64,000 nt of DNA, taken from positions 657,713 through 721,712 of the forward strand of contig NW_024104331.1 of assembly GCF_003945595.2 (NCBI RefSeq), given 5' to 3'. Source of the DNA: Pipra filicauda (lineage: Eukaryota; Chordata; Aves; Passeriformes; Pipridae). This document shows, one piece after another, positions 34,608 to 47,472 of this stretch; positions within the stretch are counted from its first letter, which is position 1, and the number at the start of each line of letters is the position of its first letter. The notes beneath the pieces are model-generated. The model was given only the letters and a program-made list of their open reading frames with translations. It had not been told where the DNA came from and ran no database searches. Position numbers and translations under genes: made by a program.

Positions 34608-37600
34608 TCATTCCCGGGTCTCAGGGAGGAGGGCCGAGCTGTGCATGTCCTCCTCCTCTCGGAAGTAGGCAGGTTTCCCCTGGGAGCTGGGGGACTGCTG
34701 TGCTTTCGCGGGGCAGTTGGCGACCATGTGGCTGATGCTCTGGCAGAAGTGGCACTTCTTGGGCTGTGGTGGGAGCTTGCACTCCTTGGCGTGGTGGTCC
34801 AGCCCGCCGCAGTTGTAGCATCTGTGTGAGGGGAGAGATTCCAGGAGGAGAAATGAGGTGGGATGTGCCGTGGCCGTGCCCGGGACCGATCTGGCTTCAC
34901 AGCCAGAGCTGGGCTTTAAACAGCCCGGCTGCTGCAGGGATGTGGGCTCGGCTCTTTGGGGCCGATGGTGGCCCTGGGGTTTGTCCCTGCAGAGCCTCAG
35001 CTCCAGCAGGGCCAGTTTGGGCTCAGTGGTGCTGCTGGTACCCAGGAGATGGCAGCAAACCCCTGCACCAGAACCGCACACGGGGGACAAAAATCGGTAC
35101 ATCGGGGGCTTCCACCCCTCTGGCTCCATCAGGATTCTGGCTCCTGTGTCTCCAGACCCCACTCCCAGGGTTACACAGCCCTCAGAACTTGCAGGGACCA
35201 TGGCCATCAGTGTAGGGACAACCCAAAAGGTGGCTTCTCGCCAGGCTGTACCTTCCAGCCCCCATCCCACGGGTGCCACCTTCACACCAGAGGCGTGTGG
35301 GCAGAGGGAACTACATTGTGTCCATTTCACATCCTGCATCCTTGTAGGATGGCCACAACCCTTTCCTCTTTCCTTTTCCTTCCCAGTTCCTTTCTGATTA
35401 GTTTATGAGAACAGCGGAGTGGGGCAGACAGCATCCACTGGGAAAACTGGGATGAGGCATCTCCAGGAAGCCGAGATGGAGAGGATGAGAGAGGAGAGGG
35501 GGAGATGAAGAGTTGGCCAGAAACTCGCCCCAGGGCTCGCAGCCTCACCGTGGGAGATGCTGCCAGGACGTCCGGCTATTTCCTTCCCACAAGGAAGGGT
35601 TGCTCTTGGAGAAAATTACCCCTGCCCAGCACGGCTCCCTGAGCCGAGGGGAGCGGCCGCCTGGGGTGTCCCTGACCTCTGCCCTTCCCTGCTGCTTCCC
35701 TGCCCTTTCCCCACCGAGCTGCATCTGCCACTCATTAACTACCAAAGGAAGCTGCTTTCCCAGAGGAAGGGTCGCTGCCCACCCCACCGGACTCGTGCCC
35801 ATCCCCAGGGTACCCAGGCAGCTCCTGATCCTGCCCGGGCTCAGCCCTGGATCAGCCCTTACCGGTCTCCTTTGGATCTGCGTTTCTGGAGGCTCTTGCC
35901 CTTGGGCCTCCTCTCGCTGCCGATGCAGAAGACGCCCCCCGGGCCGGTCACCCGGATGGACTCCAAACCTTTGGATGACTTCTTGAAGGTGAACTCGACA
36001 GCCTCGCCCTCCTTCAGGCTGCGGAAACCCTCCATGTGGAGCTTGCTCTGGGAGGGGAAGGATGGGGGTCAGCACAAAGCTGGGGGTGTCCACTGGGCAC
36101 ACGACAAGTCCCAGCCCAGCAAACACCTCCTGTGGCACAAGAGCTGCCAACATTCCCCTGTGCCTGTCACTTGTGAGGGGACAGACACTGAGGATCAAGC
36201 TCAACCAGGCACCTTCATCTCCCTAAAATGTCTGGAGCCCTGTTTGATAACACAGAGCATTCAGTGAGCTCAGACACCCGGCTGAGTGGGGCTCACTGGT
36301 TTAAGGGCCAGCAGAGACAGCTCAGACACAAATTTCAACAAAATATTGGCTGTCAGCGCTGTAAAACAACTCCCTTCTCCCACCCAGCCCCGTGCTGGGA
36401 AGCAAGAGCTGCTCCTGCACCTCCAAAACATCATTTTAAAAATACAAAAGGATCTCGAGGCTTCGCACAAGCATGGTCATGGCAGGACCCACAGTAAAGC
36501 CAGGAGGCTGGAAGCTGGCACTGCCAGCCCCCTCACTGCAGCTCACCTCAGTTCAAGCCATTTAATCACCTCCAATAATTAATTAAGCAGCCATTTGGCC
36601 CGGGATTACAACTGCTGGGAGCTTCTCCCACCATTCCCAGGACCCCCTCTTATCCCTCCCAGGATCACCACAGTGGTCATCACAATGCAAGTCAGAAAGA
36701 CCCAGGCTAGGGAGGGGGTTGTGGGATGATAGGAAAATCCTCTCCACTTTCAAGAGCTCTGTCCATTTTAGCAGAACAAATCCCTAAGGAGCCAAGCTGG
36801 GCAATGCGGGCGACAACTCTTAACCCCCTGTGCCATGAGCATCACTGCCAGCTCTGCCTGAGGGCCACTCAGGCAGCAATCCCGGGCAGCAATTCCAGCA
36901 CGGCATTCCCTCAACTCCGTCAGGCAGCAGGAGCCCAAACGACCACGACCAAAAGAGTTAAGGGGATTTGCTGGCGGAGGGAGGAGCAGCTCCAGCGGGC
37001 TGGGGATTCCCAGCAGAGCCGGCGCCAAACGCCTGCGCGGCTGCGGCAGGACCCTGCATTTATGAATGGAGCATCTCCCCCCATTCATGGCCCGGAGAGT
37101 TCCCGTCACGTGGGGCCGTGCTCGCCCATTCTTCCCACACGGAGCCTCTGTGTGAGCGCTGCCCGGGACAGGCAGGCACGGTCTGTTCCCATCTGCACCC
37201 CAAATCTCACCAGGACCCACGGGGGAGCACCCCATGTAAAAGCAGAGAGGGAAGGAACCGAGTTGTTGGGTTTTAGGATTGAATTTTTCTTGGGGGGTTC
37301 TTGCAGGATGTCCATGGGCCTGTGGGGGAAGTGGTAACGCAGCAGAGCTCGAGGAACAACCCTTGAGACCCTTTTTTCTGCTGTTTCCCCCCTTTTCTGT
37401 GCCTGGTGGACCGATTCTTCATGGGACAAACCCCATAGGCTGGGCCAAGTCACCCTTGCCTGCTGGTATGGGATCCAGAGCAGGCCAGATGGGATTGCCC
37501 TTTGCTCTCTGACCTGCTCCTGCTCCCAAAAGGGAGAATCATACCCTAAGCCATGAGGTCCCCAATGACAACAAGGACATGACAGGGTCTCATGGCCACC

Positions 37601-40600
37601 TCTGCCCACCCAGGGCAGTTCCAGCACCACCTACCACTGGCAAAGCCCCTGCCACGCTCACAGGGGCACCCAACCACTGCTCCCCAACCCCAACCCAGCT
37701 CCCCTCCAGTGCTGAGCATCCCCCCAGCAGGAGCTCAGTGCCCAAAGCCTCGACCAGCACATCAGAGGAGATGCCTCAGCACCTTGGGGTCAGTCACCCA
37801 CCCTGCCCTGTCCTGTCCTGTCCTGTCCCCGGCATGTTAAGTGGTTTGGGCAACAGGAGCTACCACAGATGGGGAATTTGCCCCAATCCAGCAGCAGCCA
37901 CGGGGTTTTGGGAACCAGGGGGGGGCTGAGCATCATTCCCTGGAGGCCGGGGGACAAGACCAGCCACCTCCTGTGGCTGCTTTCGGGGTGTTTACAGCCC
38001 CAGCTGGCCCAGCTGTGTTTACACTGCAGGGATGAAAACTCCCAGGCGCTCTGGGACAAAGCTGAGCCGTGGCAGGGGGGACCTTGGTGCACAGGGCTGG
38101 GCCCCCCCAGCTGAGCCCACACCTTGGGCACCATCGCCCCGGTGCCAGGATCCACCCCTGTGGATCCCCAGCTATTCCGAGGAAGAGGAGGGCTGGGGCA
38201 GAAGCTGCTGCAACATGACGGGGGAAGCGATTTATTTTCCGGGAGCGGGCGAGGATGACAACCACCCCCCCAGCCCCCTCTGCCAAAAGGCCAAAGGAAA
38301 CGCCCTCTCCCCAGGGGAGGGGGGGGGACAGAGGCTGGGGCGCCCCAGCTCCCCCCCCCTGCTGCAGCCTTTTGATGTGAGCTGCAGAGTGGCTGGTGGT
38401 CCCTGCGCATCCCCCCTGCCCCCTTCCCAAAACACACACATTGCTGGCATTCCTCTGTTATCAGATAGGTAATCAAACTGCAGCCCATTGAATTAGCTGC
38501 ATACCTCCTGCATCTGAAAGGAAGGGGCCCAGAGCCCCTGTCCCACACCACACACAAAGCCGGAGCCTTCCCAGGCCTCCACACACCCACACCCCCCCCC
38601 CAAAAAATAAAGAGAGGAAGGGGGGGATTGGAGCGAGCCGGGGATGCTGGGGATGAGGGGGAGCGCAGGGGAGGGCCAGGGCCGGGAGCCACCGGCCAGC
38701 GAGAACAAAGGGCCGGCGGCGGCCGCGCTCCCGCTGCCCAAATTCCAGGAGTTCCAGGCCTCGGCGGGGGGAGGAAGGGTGGCCGGCATGGCCGCGGCCC
38801 CTCTGACCCCCTCCAGCCCCTCCACACACCAACCCTGCGTCCAGCTCACCCGCTGCGGGAGAACTGGGGCTCACCCATTGGGTGCCAGGGTTTGGGGCCC
38901 GGGTCCCTTGGAGGAGCTGGGGGGTCAGTCTTGGGGATATGGTTTTGGTAGGGGGGGTATAGGGTCACCCTGGGCTCGGGATCACAAAGCAGTGCCATCC
39001 CAACTGTTTTAAAGCACAGCCTGGTGCAAGGATGTCCTTGTCATCATTAGGGCCTGGGATTAACCAGCAGGACAAGGAACAGAAGCAGAGCTGGAGCACC
39101 TTCCACCAGTGCCACTCCCCCCGCCAAGGCACCCCTTCGCCAGGCATCACAGCGTGCTTTTCCACCCCAGGATCCACCCAAAGCATCCAAGGATGCTTTT
39201 CCACCCACCCTTTTCCTCCCATCCCGCACCCCGGTAGCTGATTTACGGCAGACAAAGACGCAGCACGTGAGCGGCCGAGAGCGCTGCCCACCCCCGCCCT
39301 CCACGGCACTGGGTGTCCCCCACACCCCCCCTGCACGTGGGTGCCTTCACCCCTCCTCTTCCTCCACCCAACAAATCCCTCATCACGGATCCCAGATCCC
39401 TGTGGAAGGGGTGACGCCACAGAGCACCCCAAATCCAGCCGCTGCCCCCCAAACTGCCGGGCTCTGGTTCACCCCCACCCCGCCGGGCTCCGGAGGGGCT
39501 CGGCCGGCCCCGGGGTCACCATTGTCCCTGCGGCCTCCCCACAGTGACACAAGGGGACGTTTATTCCCAGCCAGCCCCGGCCACTCAATCAAACCATCTT
39601 TGTGTCCCGCGGGGCCTGGGGCGGAGCGGCCGCTGCACCTCGGCCCTCCAGCAACGTTTAAACTGAGACCCTTTGGAAAACAAGCCGGGCTGGGATGCTG
39701 GGATAAGAGTGGCTGTGCCAAGGGCACGTCTGGGCCCGGCCCAGAGCATTTTGGGGGAGCCCAACCCCACTGCAGTGCCTCAGTGAGCTGAGACACCTCA
39801 CTCTGCAGAGGAGGGTCAGGAAAAACGGCCCAGGGATTGCTGAGCCCCCAGGAGGCCTGTGCCCCATCACTGTGGGTACCGCGTTGGTGGTGACCTCTGC
39901 ATGGCACAGCTCGATGGCAAACAGCCCCCAGAGCAGGTTTTGGCCCACATGGAGTAGTGATTCAAGCCCTGGGACAGCAGGGCCAGCTCAGCTCCCCACC
40001 ACTGGCCACAAGGCCAGCAGGGAAATGTCCCTTTGCCTTCCCAGCCTGCGCCTGGATCCATCCCTGAGCAAAGCCTTTCCTTGTCTCCACATCACACAGC
40101 AAATCTTTTCCCGGTGCCAGAAGCTCCAGGGGCTGGTTTTGGGCTCGCACACGTAGGGGGCTCAGAGCAGGAATCATCCCAGTCCCTTCCTGCAGCTCAG
40201 ACCCCCGTGGGAGCAGCCAGTGGATGCTGCTTGGGAATGGGGGTCCTGCCTCAGCTCCAGGAGTTGGTGCAGAGATCAAGAGGGAGTTGGGTGTGAGAGC
40301 CCTCGGGAGGAGCACGGGGGATTTAACATTAGCAGATCTTTCCAGTGCCTCCTTGGTGCAATATCCCTGTTTTCTTTTTTCCCCCAGTTCAAGTAAAATC
40401 AAAATAAAGCCATTTTCCTGCCAAAGTAACTATGTTTGCTCTTAATTCTCCACCATAACCCAGTAAAATTTAACTCTAAGTACCAATTTTGAGGAAAAAA
40501 AAAGAAAAAAAGAGCATCTACCACAGAGTTTAATCCATCAGTTTCCTGTCCTAAATCCTTTTAGCTCCTCTGGCTGTATTTTTCCCCACCAAAACCCTCC

Positions 40601-43600
40601 TGCGCTTCACAGGGGCAGCTAATTGGGATCAGGGGCTGCGTATTAATTTTGTGCTCCCATACTAAAGCAGGAACGCGGCCGGGAGCAGCGGCACATCTTC
40701 CAGCGGTGATTTCGGCTGCAATCCCGCTGATTCTTAGGTGCAAGGAAATAGGGAAAAGGAAACGTCGGAGCTGGACCTGGGAGCGGCAGGGACAGAGGCT
40801 CGCCAGGGCAGCAGCTCCATCCCAGCCCTCCCCACTCCATCCCGGGAGCAATCCCATTCATTTGGGCCATATTATCTAAGAAACCATTCCAGGGTGTTTT
40901 CTCTCCCTGGGGCAGGGAGGGGGAGCTGGGGGAAGGGATGTGCCTGCGGCCATCAGTTAATCTTTAGACAGAGACAGGAGGCTTTTTTTTTTTTTTTGTG
41001 TGTGTGTGAGCGTCTTGAGGGAGTTTCAGGGGTGGAATAAAGCAGCTCTCTTTCGCTATTTCCCTCAGAATTCGGCGCACGAGCGGTGCAATACAATTCT
41101 ATTCCAGCGGTTATTTAAAAAAAAAACCAAACCACAAAATAAAAAAAAAAAAAAAGAAATTGCTCCTATCCCTCTCCCCCTTCAGAAGCAGAGATTCCAA
41201 CGAGCATTTCTACCCCTGGGGATCTCTGGAGGGGGGGGCTTCCCTCCTTATTGCAGGGGGGTTGGACTAAATGACCTTTAAAGGTCCCTTCCAACCCAAA
41301 CTGCTCTGTGATTCCATGTTCTCTTCCCGAGGGACGTGTGTAACCCTGGTGCCCACCCAGCTCTGTGGGTGACCCTGGTCCCGCAGAGCAAACACGGGTG
41401 TGATGCACACGAGAAAGCAGGAAAAATGAGATCCTGCCCGTGTCCCGTGCCTCTGTGAGCATCACAGGTCCAACCCTGACTCAAAGATTCCCCCTTTCCT
41501 TTGCTGCCCCCCCTCCAGCTCTGCAGAAACCAAACCCTTCTGGTCAGATCCTGCCCCAACAGGGGACCCCAAGGGAAGGCTGGCCCCTGCTCCCTGACAG
41601 AGAGGCTGCCCCTTGCTCCCCTGCCTTTGCTCTCCTGCACAGTCAGGGATGGAGCTCCCTCCAAACACGTGCTTTTTTTTTTTTTTTAGGACCTCACGTC
41701 ATGCTCACGTGGATTATTATTATTATTATTGTTATCGTGGCCACATGCAGGCAGATGGCAGGAGCACAGGTGGGTGACAGCTCAGGTCAGCTCGGCCAAA
41801 ATCCACGTCCAAGGAGCTGCCATCCCCCTCCATCCCACCCCTGCCCAGCTGAGTGGAGATGGAGCCCCTCCACCCACCCTGACCCCCACGGGGCTCCCGG
41901 GTCGGCAGCACCCAAGGGATCACAGGGGGACTGAAGTCTCTCCCGTGCTGGGATGTGCCCAACTAGTTCCACGCTGCCCTGGGCACTCGGGCAGGGCAGT
42001 AGTGCCACACCCCAGCAGGTCTAACCATGGGCACAGCAAGGACGCACAGGACCAGAGAGACACCAGCAACCAAACACCCTGCAGCCACAGCAGCCACGGG
42101 GTCCCAGCAGTGCCCAGCAGCTCTTCTTGCTAAAATCATAAGGAGAAACGAAAAACCCACCTGACTGCCTTTATCAAGGATTTAGACCTGCTGGCTTAGA
42201 GAAACACTTGGAGACAGGGAGCCAAGCTATGGAGAGCAGTGATTCCCAGGGGTTGGACAGCCCCTTCTCCTCTCAGCTGGGCCCCATCCCAAAATCCCAG
42301 CCCTGCTGGTCTGTGTTCACTCCTCCAGCTCCAACGAGCAGCAGCAAGCCTTGGGGCCACAGGGTGCCCCAATTTTCTCCTCTCCCTCTTTCCAGGCTGC
42401 CTTCCCTGGCAGCCCCAGACTCCTTTAAGGGATGCCCAAAGCCCAGGAGCTGCATCCCGAGGGGACCACTGCAGCTTTAGGGTCTTCACCATCACCAGCC
42501 AAATTTCTGCCACCTCAAGACCCCCAACCCCTTCACGGGTGCTGCTCAGCCCTTCACCTCTCTGGGACGACCTGCTCTGCTCCTCTGTGCTTTATCCCCT
42601 CTGTGTCCTCACAGCCCCCAAATGAATCCATCTCCAGTGTCCAGGGGAGGCATTTGAACCCAAATGCCTCATTTTTAGCTCACAATGCGAGGGAAAGGCA
42701 GCCCCGAGGAGCCCTGTTAGTCTCCTGTCCTGCCGAGATTTTAATCTCTTTGTGATCAGATAAAGGCAGAGGGAGATGGAGACGCGCTCCCTGCAGAGAG
42801 GGGCCATTCAGACCTGGTTCCTGTAATAAAGTGATTTAATAGATCTAAAGAGGCCAATTCCCTTCTTTCTCCCACAATTACTTCCTGTGGGTCATCATTC
42901 ACATATGTAAATGAAGAGGGGAAGGCTCGGGGATTTGGGGGCTCTGGGGTGCTAAGCCCCAGAGGCCGGTTTGGGGTACCCTGTGTGGAGCGGGCAGTGG
43001 GTGCTGGGCAGGGCACTCCGAGCCCTGAGTGCTGTCCCCTCTGGCTGATCTTGGCTTTTGCCCTCCCAGTCCTGACTCCCTCCCCAGGGAGTGGACGCCG
43101 GCTCCCGGGAATCGCCCGGATGCGGGATGGGGAGAGCATCGGCAGAAGGGCCCGATTCCCCGAGAGCCACCCAAAATCAGCGAGGCTGCGGTGGGAGCCT
43201 GAGTTTGATCCCTCTGCAAGAAGGAACCAGGGCTGAGCCAGGGATGCTCGGCAGTGGGAGAGCCGCCGGCATCAGCTCTGGCTGATTCACTGCAGGAGAG
43301 CAGCAACTTCGTGCCACCAGCGAAGTGGGGCAGGAGGCAAAGCCCAGCACAGAGGGGAAAGATTCTCCATCAGCCCAAAGCTGCCCCGATTCTGCTGGTG
43401 CAAAACCCCACGCTGGGACCACCCTGCCCTTCACTGCAGCAGGGGAACCCCCCACACCCTTTACTACTCAAAATAACCCGCTTTTTCCCAGTATTCCTTG
43501 TGTTTCCCAAATGCTGCAAACCCTGCACATGGGACCCCACGGTTCCCCCAGCCCTGGAAAACGGGGGGCACCGGGAGGCTGCAGCTCTCCCCGGGCAGTG

Positions 43601-46078
43601 GGATGCTCCCGACAGAGACACCCCAGTTAATTCTCTTTTCCTGCAGGAATGTGAGCAAAAGCAATCAGGAAACCAGACTGCCTGGGGGCAATAAACCCCC
43701 AGGAGAAGGGCGGGAGGCTTCTCCCCAGGGGCACTGGGTCCCGCTGTGCTACATTGAGATGCAAAGACCCATTTGCTCTCTGGAGAGCACCAGGATCTGG
43801 TTTTCCCTGGCCGATTTGGAGCCCTCTACTCCAAAACCATCTGTGTCCTGGCCTGGGATAGTAACTCCTAAGAAGGCACTTGGCCCACACCACAGCTGAG
43901 GGAGGAAGGATTTGCATCTCCCCTGGTCATCATTTGCTTGCCAAGTCACCATAGCCCTGCCCTGGAGCATCCACTCGTGGGTAGGGGGTGAGAGATCACT
44001 AGGAGCTTGTTGCAGCCCGGAGGCTCAATCCTGCACCCCCAGATCGCAGGATATACCCAGCTTGGGGGGATTTGGGCCCACGGAAAGCAGCAGTCTTTGA
44101 AGGCAGCTGCTCCAGGGGCTCCCTGGAGCCAGCACCATCATGCTCCTCCACACCCACCCCTGTTTGCTCCAAAAACACCCGAGCCCCCTTCGCTCGTTCT
44201 CACTCTGCTCCCCAGCCCCACGGCAGTTGTTGTCCACACTCAGGGGGCACGCTCACCCCACAGACCCCCGTCCACACGAGCCGGTGCTGAGCCCCACATC
44301 TCCCTCCCAGTGCTGGCCCCGGTTTGGGCACCATCTCCAAACCCTTTCCCCAGCCCCTGCGCGGGGTCTCCCGGCAGATCCTCCCCCGGGAGCCGGGGCG
44401 GGGGGTTCAAGCAGCTGCAGCCCCGAATCCACGACTTCCCTCGGCGCAGGGTCACCGACACGCGTGGGTCTTCCCCGCTCAGCGGGGTCAAACCCGGACA
44501 CGAGACTGTCACTGTCATACAGGATCCAAAGGGACACACACCCGGCCCCGCACGCCTTTGTGCCACCCGCGAGCGGGACAAGAGGCGCGGGCAGAGGTTC
44601 CCCCCTCCCGGGGATGAGCTCCAGCGGGGGAAAGCGCAGTCCCGCATCCCTGGGAGCGGGTACCGCGGGGAAACCGCCTCTTCCCCGTGTCCCTCCACGG
44701 GGCGAGCAGCGTCCCCGCTCCGGCACGTCCCGCCCGGCCCCGCGGGCACCTGCTCCCCTGGATCCGGCCCCGAGGGGCTCCTCAGGGAACAACGATGGGA
44801 AAATTAAATCGCTCGGGATCAGCTTACAGGGTCGGTCCCCGAGGACGAGCCCCGGGCTGCGGCCGTGCCTGCCCTTCCACCCGCTTGGCTCCGGGGAAAC
44901 CCGCCCCGGGCGACCACGGCTGGACCCCGGGCTGGGACAGGGGATCCCCGGCCTCGCGTGGGTGCGGCGGGGGGGTCCCCATCCCGCCTCGCATCCTCCG
45001 GAGGGTGCTGGGGGCTGCACCCCCTTCCCTCCCCACGCGGGTTCCGGCCCCGTACCTGGTGCACGAAGACATCGACGGGAGAGTCCAGGGTCGCGCCGCC
45101 CTTGGCGGTCATGGAGAGGAAGCCGAAGCCCATGCGGACGTTGAACCACTTACAGATGCCGGAGCCGTGCAGTGGCTGGGATTCGTTCTCGGGCTTGGGC
45201 GAGTCTCCAGCCGGCTCCTCGCCCGGCTTCGCACCTGGCGAGAGACCCACGGAGCCGCTGAGCCGCGGGGCTGGGGGAGCCGAGGGTCCCCCCCGGCCCA
45301 GCCACCCCGCATCCAGCCGGGCAAGCCCGCAGCAGGAGCCTCACATCCTGCTCGGCTTCCCCAGGCTGGAAAAGGCGAAAAAAATTCCAACTCCCCTCCA
45401 GAAAAAAACCCCCAACAGAGTGGTGAGCTCTGCTTCCACGTGTGCGTGGGGATCACCCCAGGAGCAGGGGGAAGTGAAGGCAGCTCCTGCCAGCACGACT
45501 CAGGCGGTGCGTGGGCTGGGGGCCCTAAATCCGTTTTCCCCTCAAAAACGTTAAAAACGAAAAAAAAAATCCTACCCCGCAAAAACCCCCTCAAAAAGCC
45601 AATTAAAAAAAAAAACAAAAACAAAAAACTCAAAAGATGAAAAAAAAAAAGTATAAAAAAGGGATAAAACTCCCTCAAAATATCAACCCGCAACCCCCCT
45701 GCCCTCAGCAAGCCACGCTGGAGAAACTCTTCCCTACCGCCAGCATCCCCCTGCTGCACGGGCCTCCCCCGCTCCCAAACACCCCCAGCAGCCACCTCCG
45801 GCCCCAAACTTCTGGGCTCATCCTGGGGCTGGAGGGGGGATGAAAAAAAAAATGATATATCCCCCCCTGCGAGCCCCCCGGTGCTGCGCGGGGGAGAGGG
45901 GCCGCGCCGGGCCCGGCCGCGCTGCTGGGGCGCAGCGGGGCTGGGTGGGCCGGGGTCGGGGGGGTCCCTGCGCCCCCCAGCCGGGCTCTGCCGTCGTTAT
46001 TAATAATCACGGAGCCGAGGCGGGCTCCGACAATAATATAACTTAACCTGCAAACTGCTGGTTGGAAACAGACCCCAT
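34608..46078 (-). CDS. LIN28A: RNA-binding pluripotency factor LIN28A
   Basis: LIN28A binds the terminal loop and GGAG motif of pre-let-7 and recruits terminal uridylyltransferases, blocking let-7 maturation; it also modulates mRNA translation. Four exons join in frame: 46048-46078, 45056-45234, 35863-36047, 34608-34821. All introns are GT/AG. The product is 202 aa; human is 209. It starts MGSVSNQQFAG. The cold-shock domain spans about residues 34-107 (GICKWFNVRMGFGFLSM, then VDVFVHQSKLHMEGFRSLKE). A basic linker, RRPKGKSLQKRRSKGD, follows. Two CCHC zinc knuckles are at 133-146 (CYNCGGLDHHAKEC) and 155-168 (CHFCQSISHMVANC). The tail is acidic and divergent. The region before the cold-shock domain is shorter than in human. 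The MGSVSNQQFAG start and the long cold-shock plus knuckle layout favour LIN28A over LIN28B, and the DHDDS neighbour confirms it. Intron 2 is about 9 kb. Confidence 0.98.
41213..41325 (+). mobile_element. CR1 LINE fragment, short 3' end
   Basis: A plus-strand CR1 tail in LIN28A intron 2. It has 'gttggactaaatgaccttta', then 'aaggtcccttccaacccaaa' and 'ctgctctgtgattccatg'. Confidence 0.88.
41713..41730. repeat. (TTA)n microsatellite
   Basis: Six ATT units in LIN28A intron 2. Confidence 0.9.
45547..45668. repeat. A-rich low-complexity tract in LIN28A intron 1
   Basis: Runs of A on the plus strand broken by short C/T/G words, set abruptly in a GC-rich island. It corresponds to U-rich sequence in the LIN28A pre-mRNA. 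Confidence 0.85.
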
Positions 46079-46166
46079 CCCGACACTCGCTTGCAAATTC
46101 CGAGTTGTGGCTGTTACCGCCTCCTCCCTCCTCCTCCTCGGCCAGCTTTGAGGGTATCAGCCCAGC

Positions 46167-46221
46167 CAAAAAAAAAGGAAAAAAAAAAAAGGAGGAAAAA
46201 AAAAAAAACCAACAAAAAACC
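46167..46221. repeat. A-rich tract next to LIN28A exon 1
   Basis: Three A runs of 9-13 bases separated by 'gg' or 'ggagg', followed by 'ccaacaaaaaacccc'. It reads as T-rich on the LIN28A strand, about 90-140 bases before the start codon. Confidence 0.85.
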
Positions 46222-47385
46222 CCAGCTTAGACCCCGCCGGGAGGGAGCCGAGAGAGGTTTGACTCCATCTTCACTCCAACAATAGGGGTGGGAGGGAGCG
46301 GGAGGGTTTTTTCAAAGGCTCCCAAATTCTCGCAGACAATGGCAGCCCCCGCCCCCCCCCTCCGCCCCAGGACCCACCCGCGGGGCCGGGGGGCGCCGGG
46401 CCCTGCTCCGCCATCCTGTCCCCACGTGATCCTAATTAACCCCCCCTCGGTAATAGCGACACATTCCGGGAGGGATTTGGAGGGGGGGGGCTGAACCCCC
46501 CCACTTAGGGCACTTAGGGGCGAGGCCACCTGTCAAGGGAAGAGGTGACTCTTGGGGGGGCGGGATGGACAGAAGGTGGGACCACCGAGGACTGGGGGGA
46601 GTTTCCACGTCGTTTCCCCGCGCCCCCTCCCCACGAGTGGAGCCACCTGCGAGCCGCGACACGGTGGGACGGGGGGAATCGGCACCGGGACGGGCTGATG
46701 CCCCAGGGCCGGCTGGGGGGCCGTTTTCTAGGACAGTGGGGTCTTCCTGCACCCCCAGCCCCATCCCGTGTCCCGCGAGTGGGTCGCGCACCCCCAGGGC
46801 CGTGTAACCCCCCGGGCACCGCGCGACCCCTCAGGGGATGCGCGACCCCCGTCCCGGCGGCACCGGCGGAACCAGGCGGCGGGGAGCGGTGCCGAGGCGC
46901 TGCCGGGGGCGGGGGGTCCCGTCGCCCCCCGGGCCGGGCGGGGACAAAGGGCGAGTGACCAGCGGCTGCATTTCCGGCGGCGGACAATGCCCCGGCCGCG
47001 GGGGCACAGCGCCGCCCGCAGCCCCTCCCGGGGCTGTGCCCGGGGGTCCCCCCGCACCGGGCTGAGCCCACGGTGCCCCCTCCTCCAGGGGGAAGTGTGG
47101 CTGGGGAGAGGGGGGGGTGTTTGCGCCCACCGCGGCCGCCCCACGCGGGACTCGCCACGCGTGGTGTCATCGCGCGGGGTATGGGGGGGTGGTCACTGTG
47201 CGGTCACTGGGCACGGCGGGGACCGCGGTGGTGTCACCTGGGGGGGGGACCCCCGCGCCGGGCGGGTGTTGCCGGTAAAATCCCGCGTGGGGAATCCCCG
47301 CGCGAAGGCTCCGCAGCCCGCGGGGCCGCCGGCGCTGGCCGTGGTGCTGAACCGGGAGGCCCTGTCCAGGGTCCTGGCGGCGGCC

Positions 47386-47472
47386 TTCCTCCTCCTCCTG
47401 CCCCTGTCCTTCCTTCCTCCTCCTCCTCCTCCTCCTGTCCATCCTCTTCCTCCTCCTCTCCTCCTCCTCTTG
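47386..47472. repeat. (CCT)n polypyrimidine repeat
   Basis: An imperfect CCT triplet array with interruptions such as 'gcccctgtccttccttcc'. It produces runs of Glu or Arg/Gly-type residues in spurious frames on the other strand. Confidence 0.9.

Larger units (their letters stand above)
36048..45055 (-). other. LIN28A intron 2
   Basis: A 9-kb intron between the two halves of the cold-shock domain. It holds a CR1 tail (41,213-41,325), a short (CCTGT)n run near 37,802-37,827, a T run near 40,983-40,997, a (TTA)n microsatellite (41,713-41,730), and single-copy stretches that look like regulatory DNA (38,435-38,520 and 42,815-42,915). Long GC-driven open frames are present on both strands but show no recognisable protein. 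Confidence 0.6.
44300..47350. promoter_or_regulatory. CpG island over LIN28A exons 1-2 and promoter
   Basis: A CpG-dense stretch covering exon 2, intron 1, exon 1 and about 1.2 kb upstream. It is broken by A-rich tracts at 45,547-45,668 (intron 1) and 46,167-46,221 (just upstream of the ATG, in the 5' UTR or promoter). Near 46,424-46,438 there are a CACGTG and a TAATTAA motif. Transcription probably starts within about 100-200 bases of the ATG at 46,078. I see no TATA box. Confidence 0.7.

Noticed and set aside
37790..38827. 345-codon open frame on the minus strand in LIN28A intron 2
   Set aside because: Pro/Gly/Ser-rich translation of GC-rich intron with no family resemblance; stops are rare in GC-rich DNA.
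44140..45144. 334-codon open frame on the plus strand over LIN28A exon 2
   Set aside because: It is antisense to a verified coding exon and lies within a CpG island; the sequence is low-complexity.
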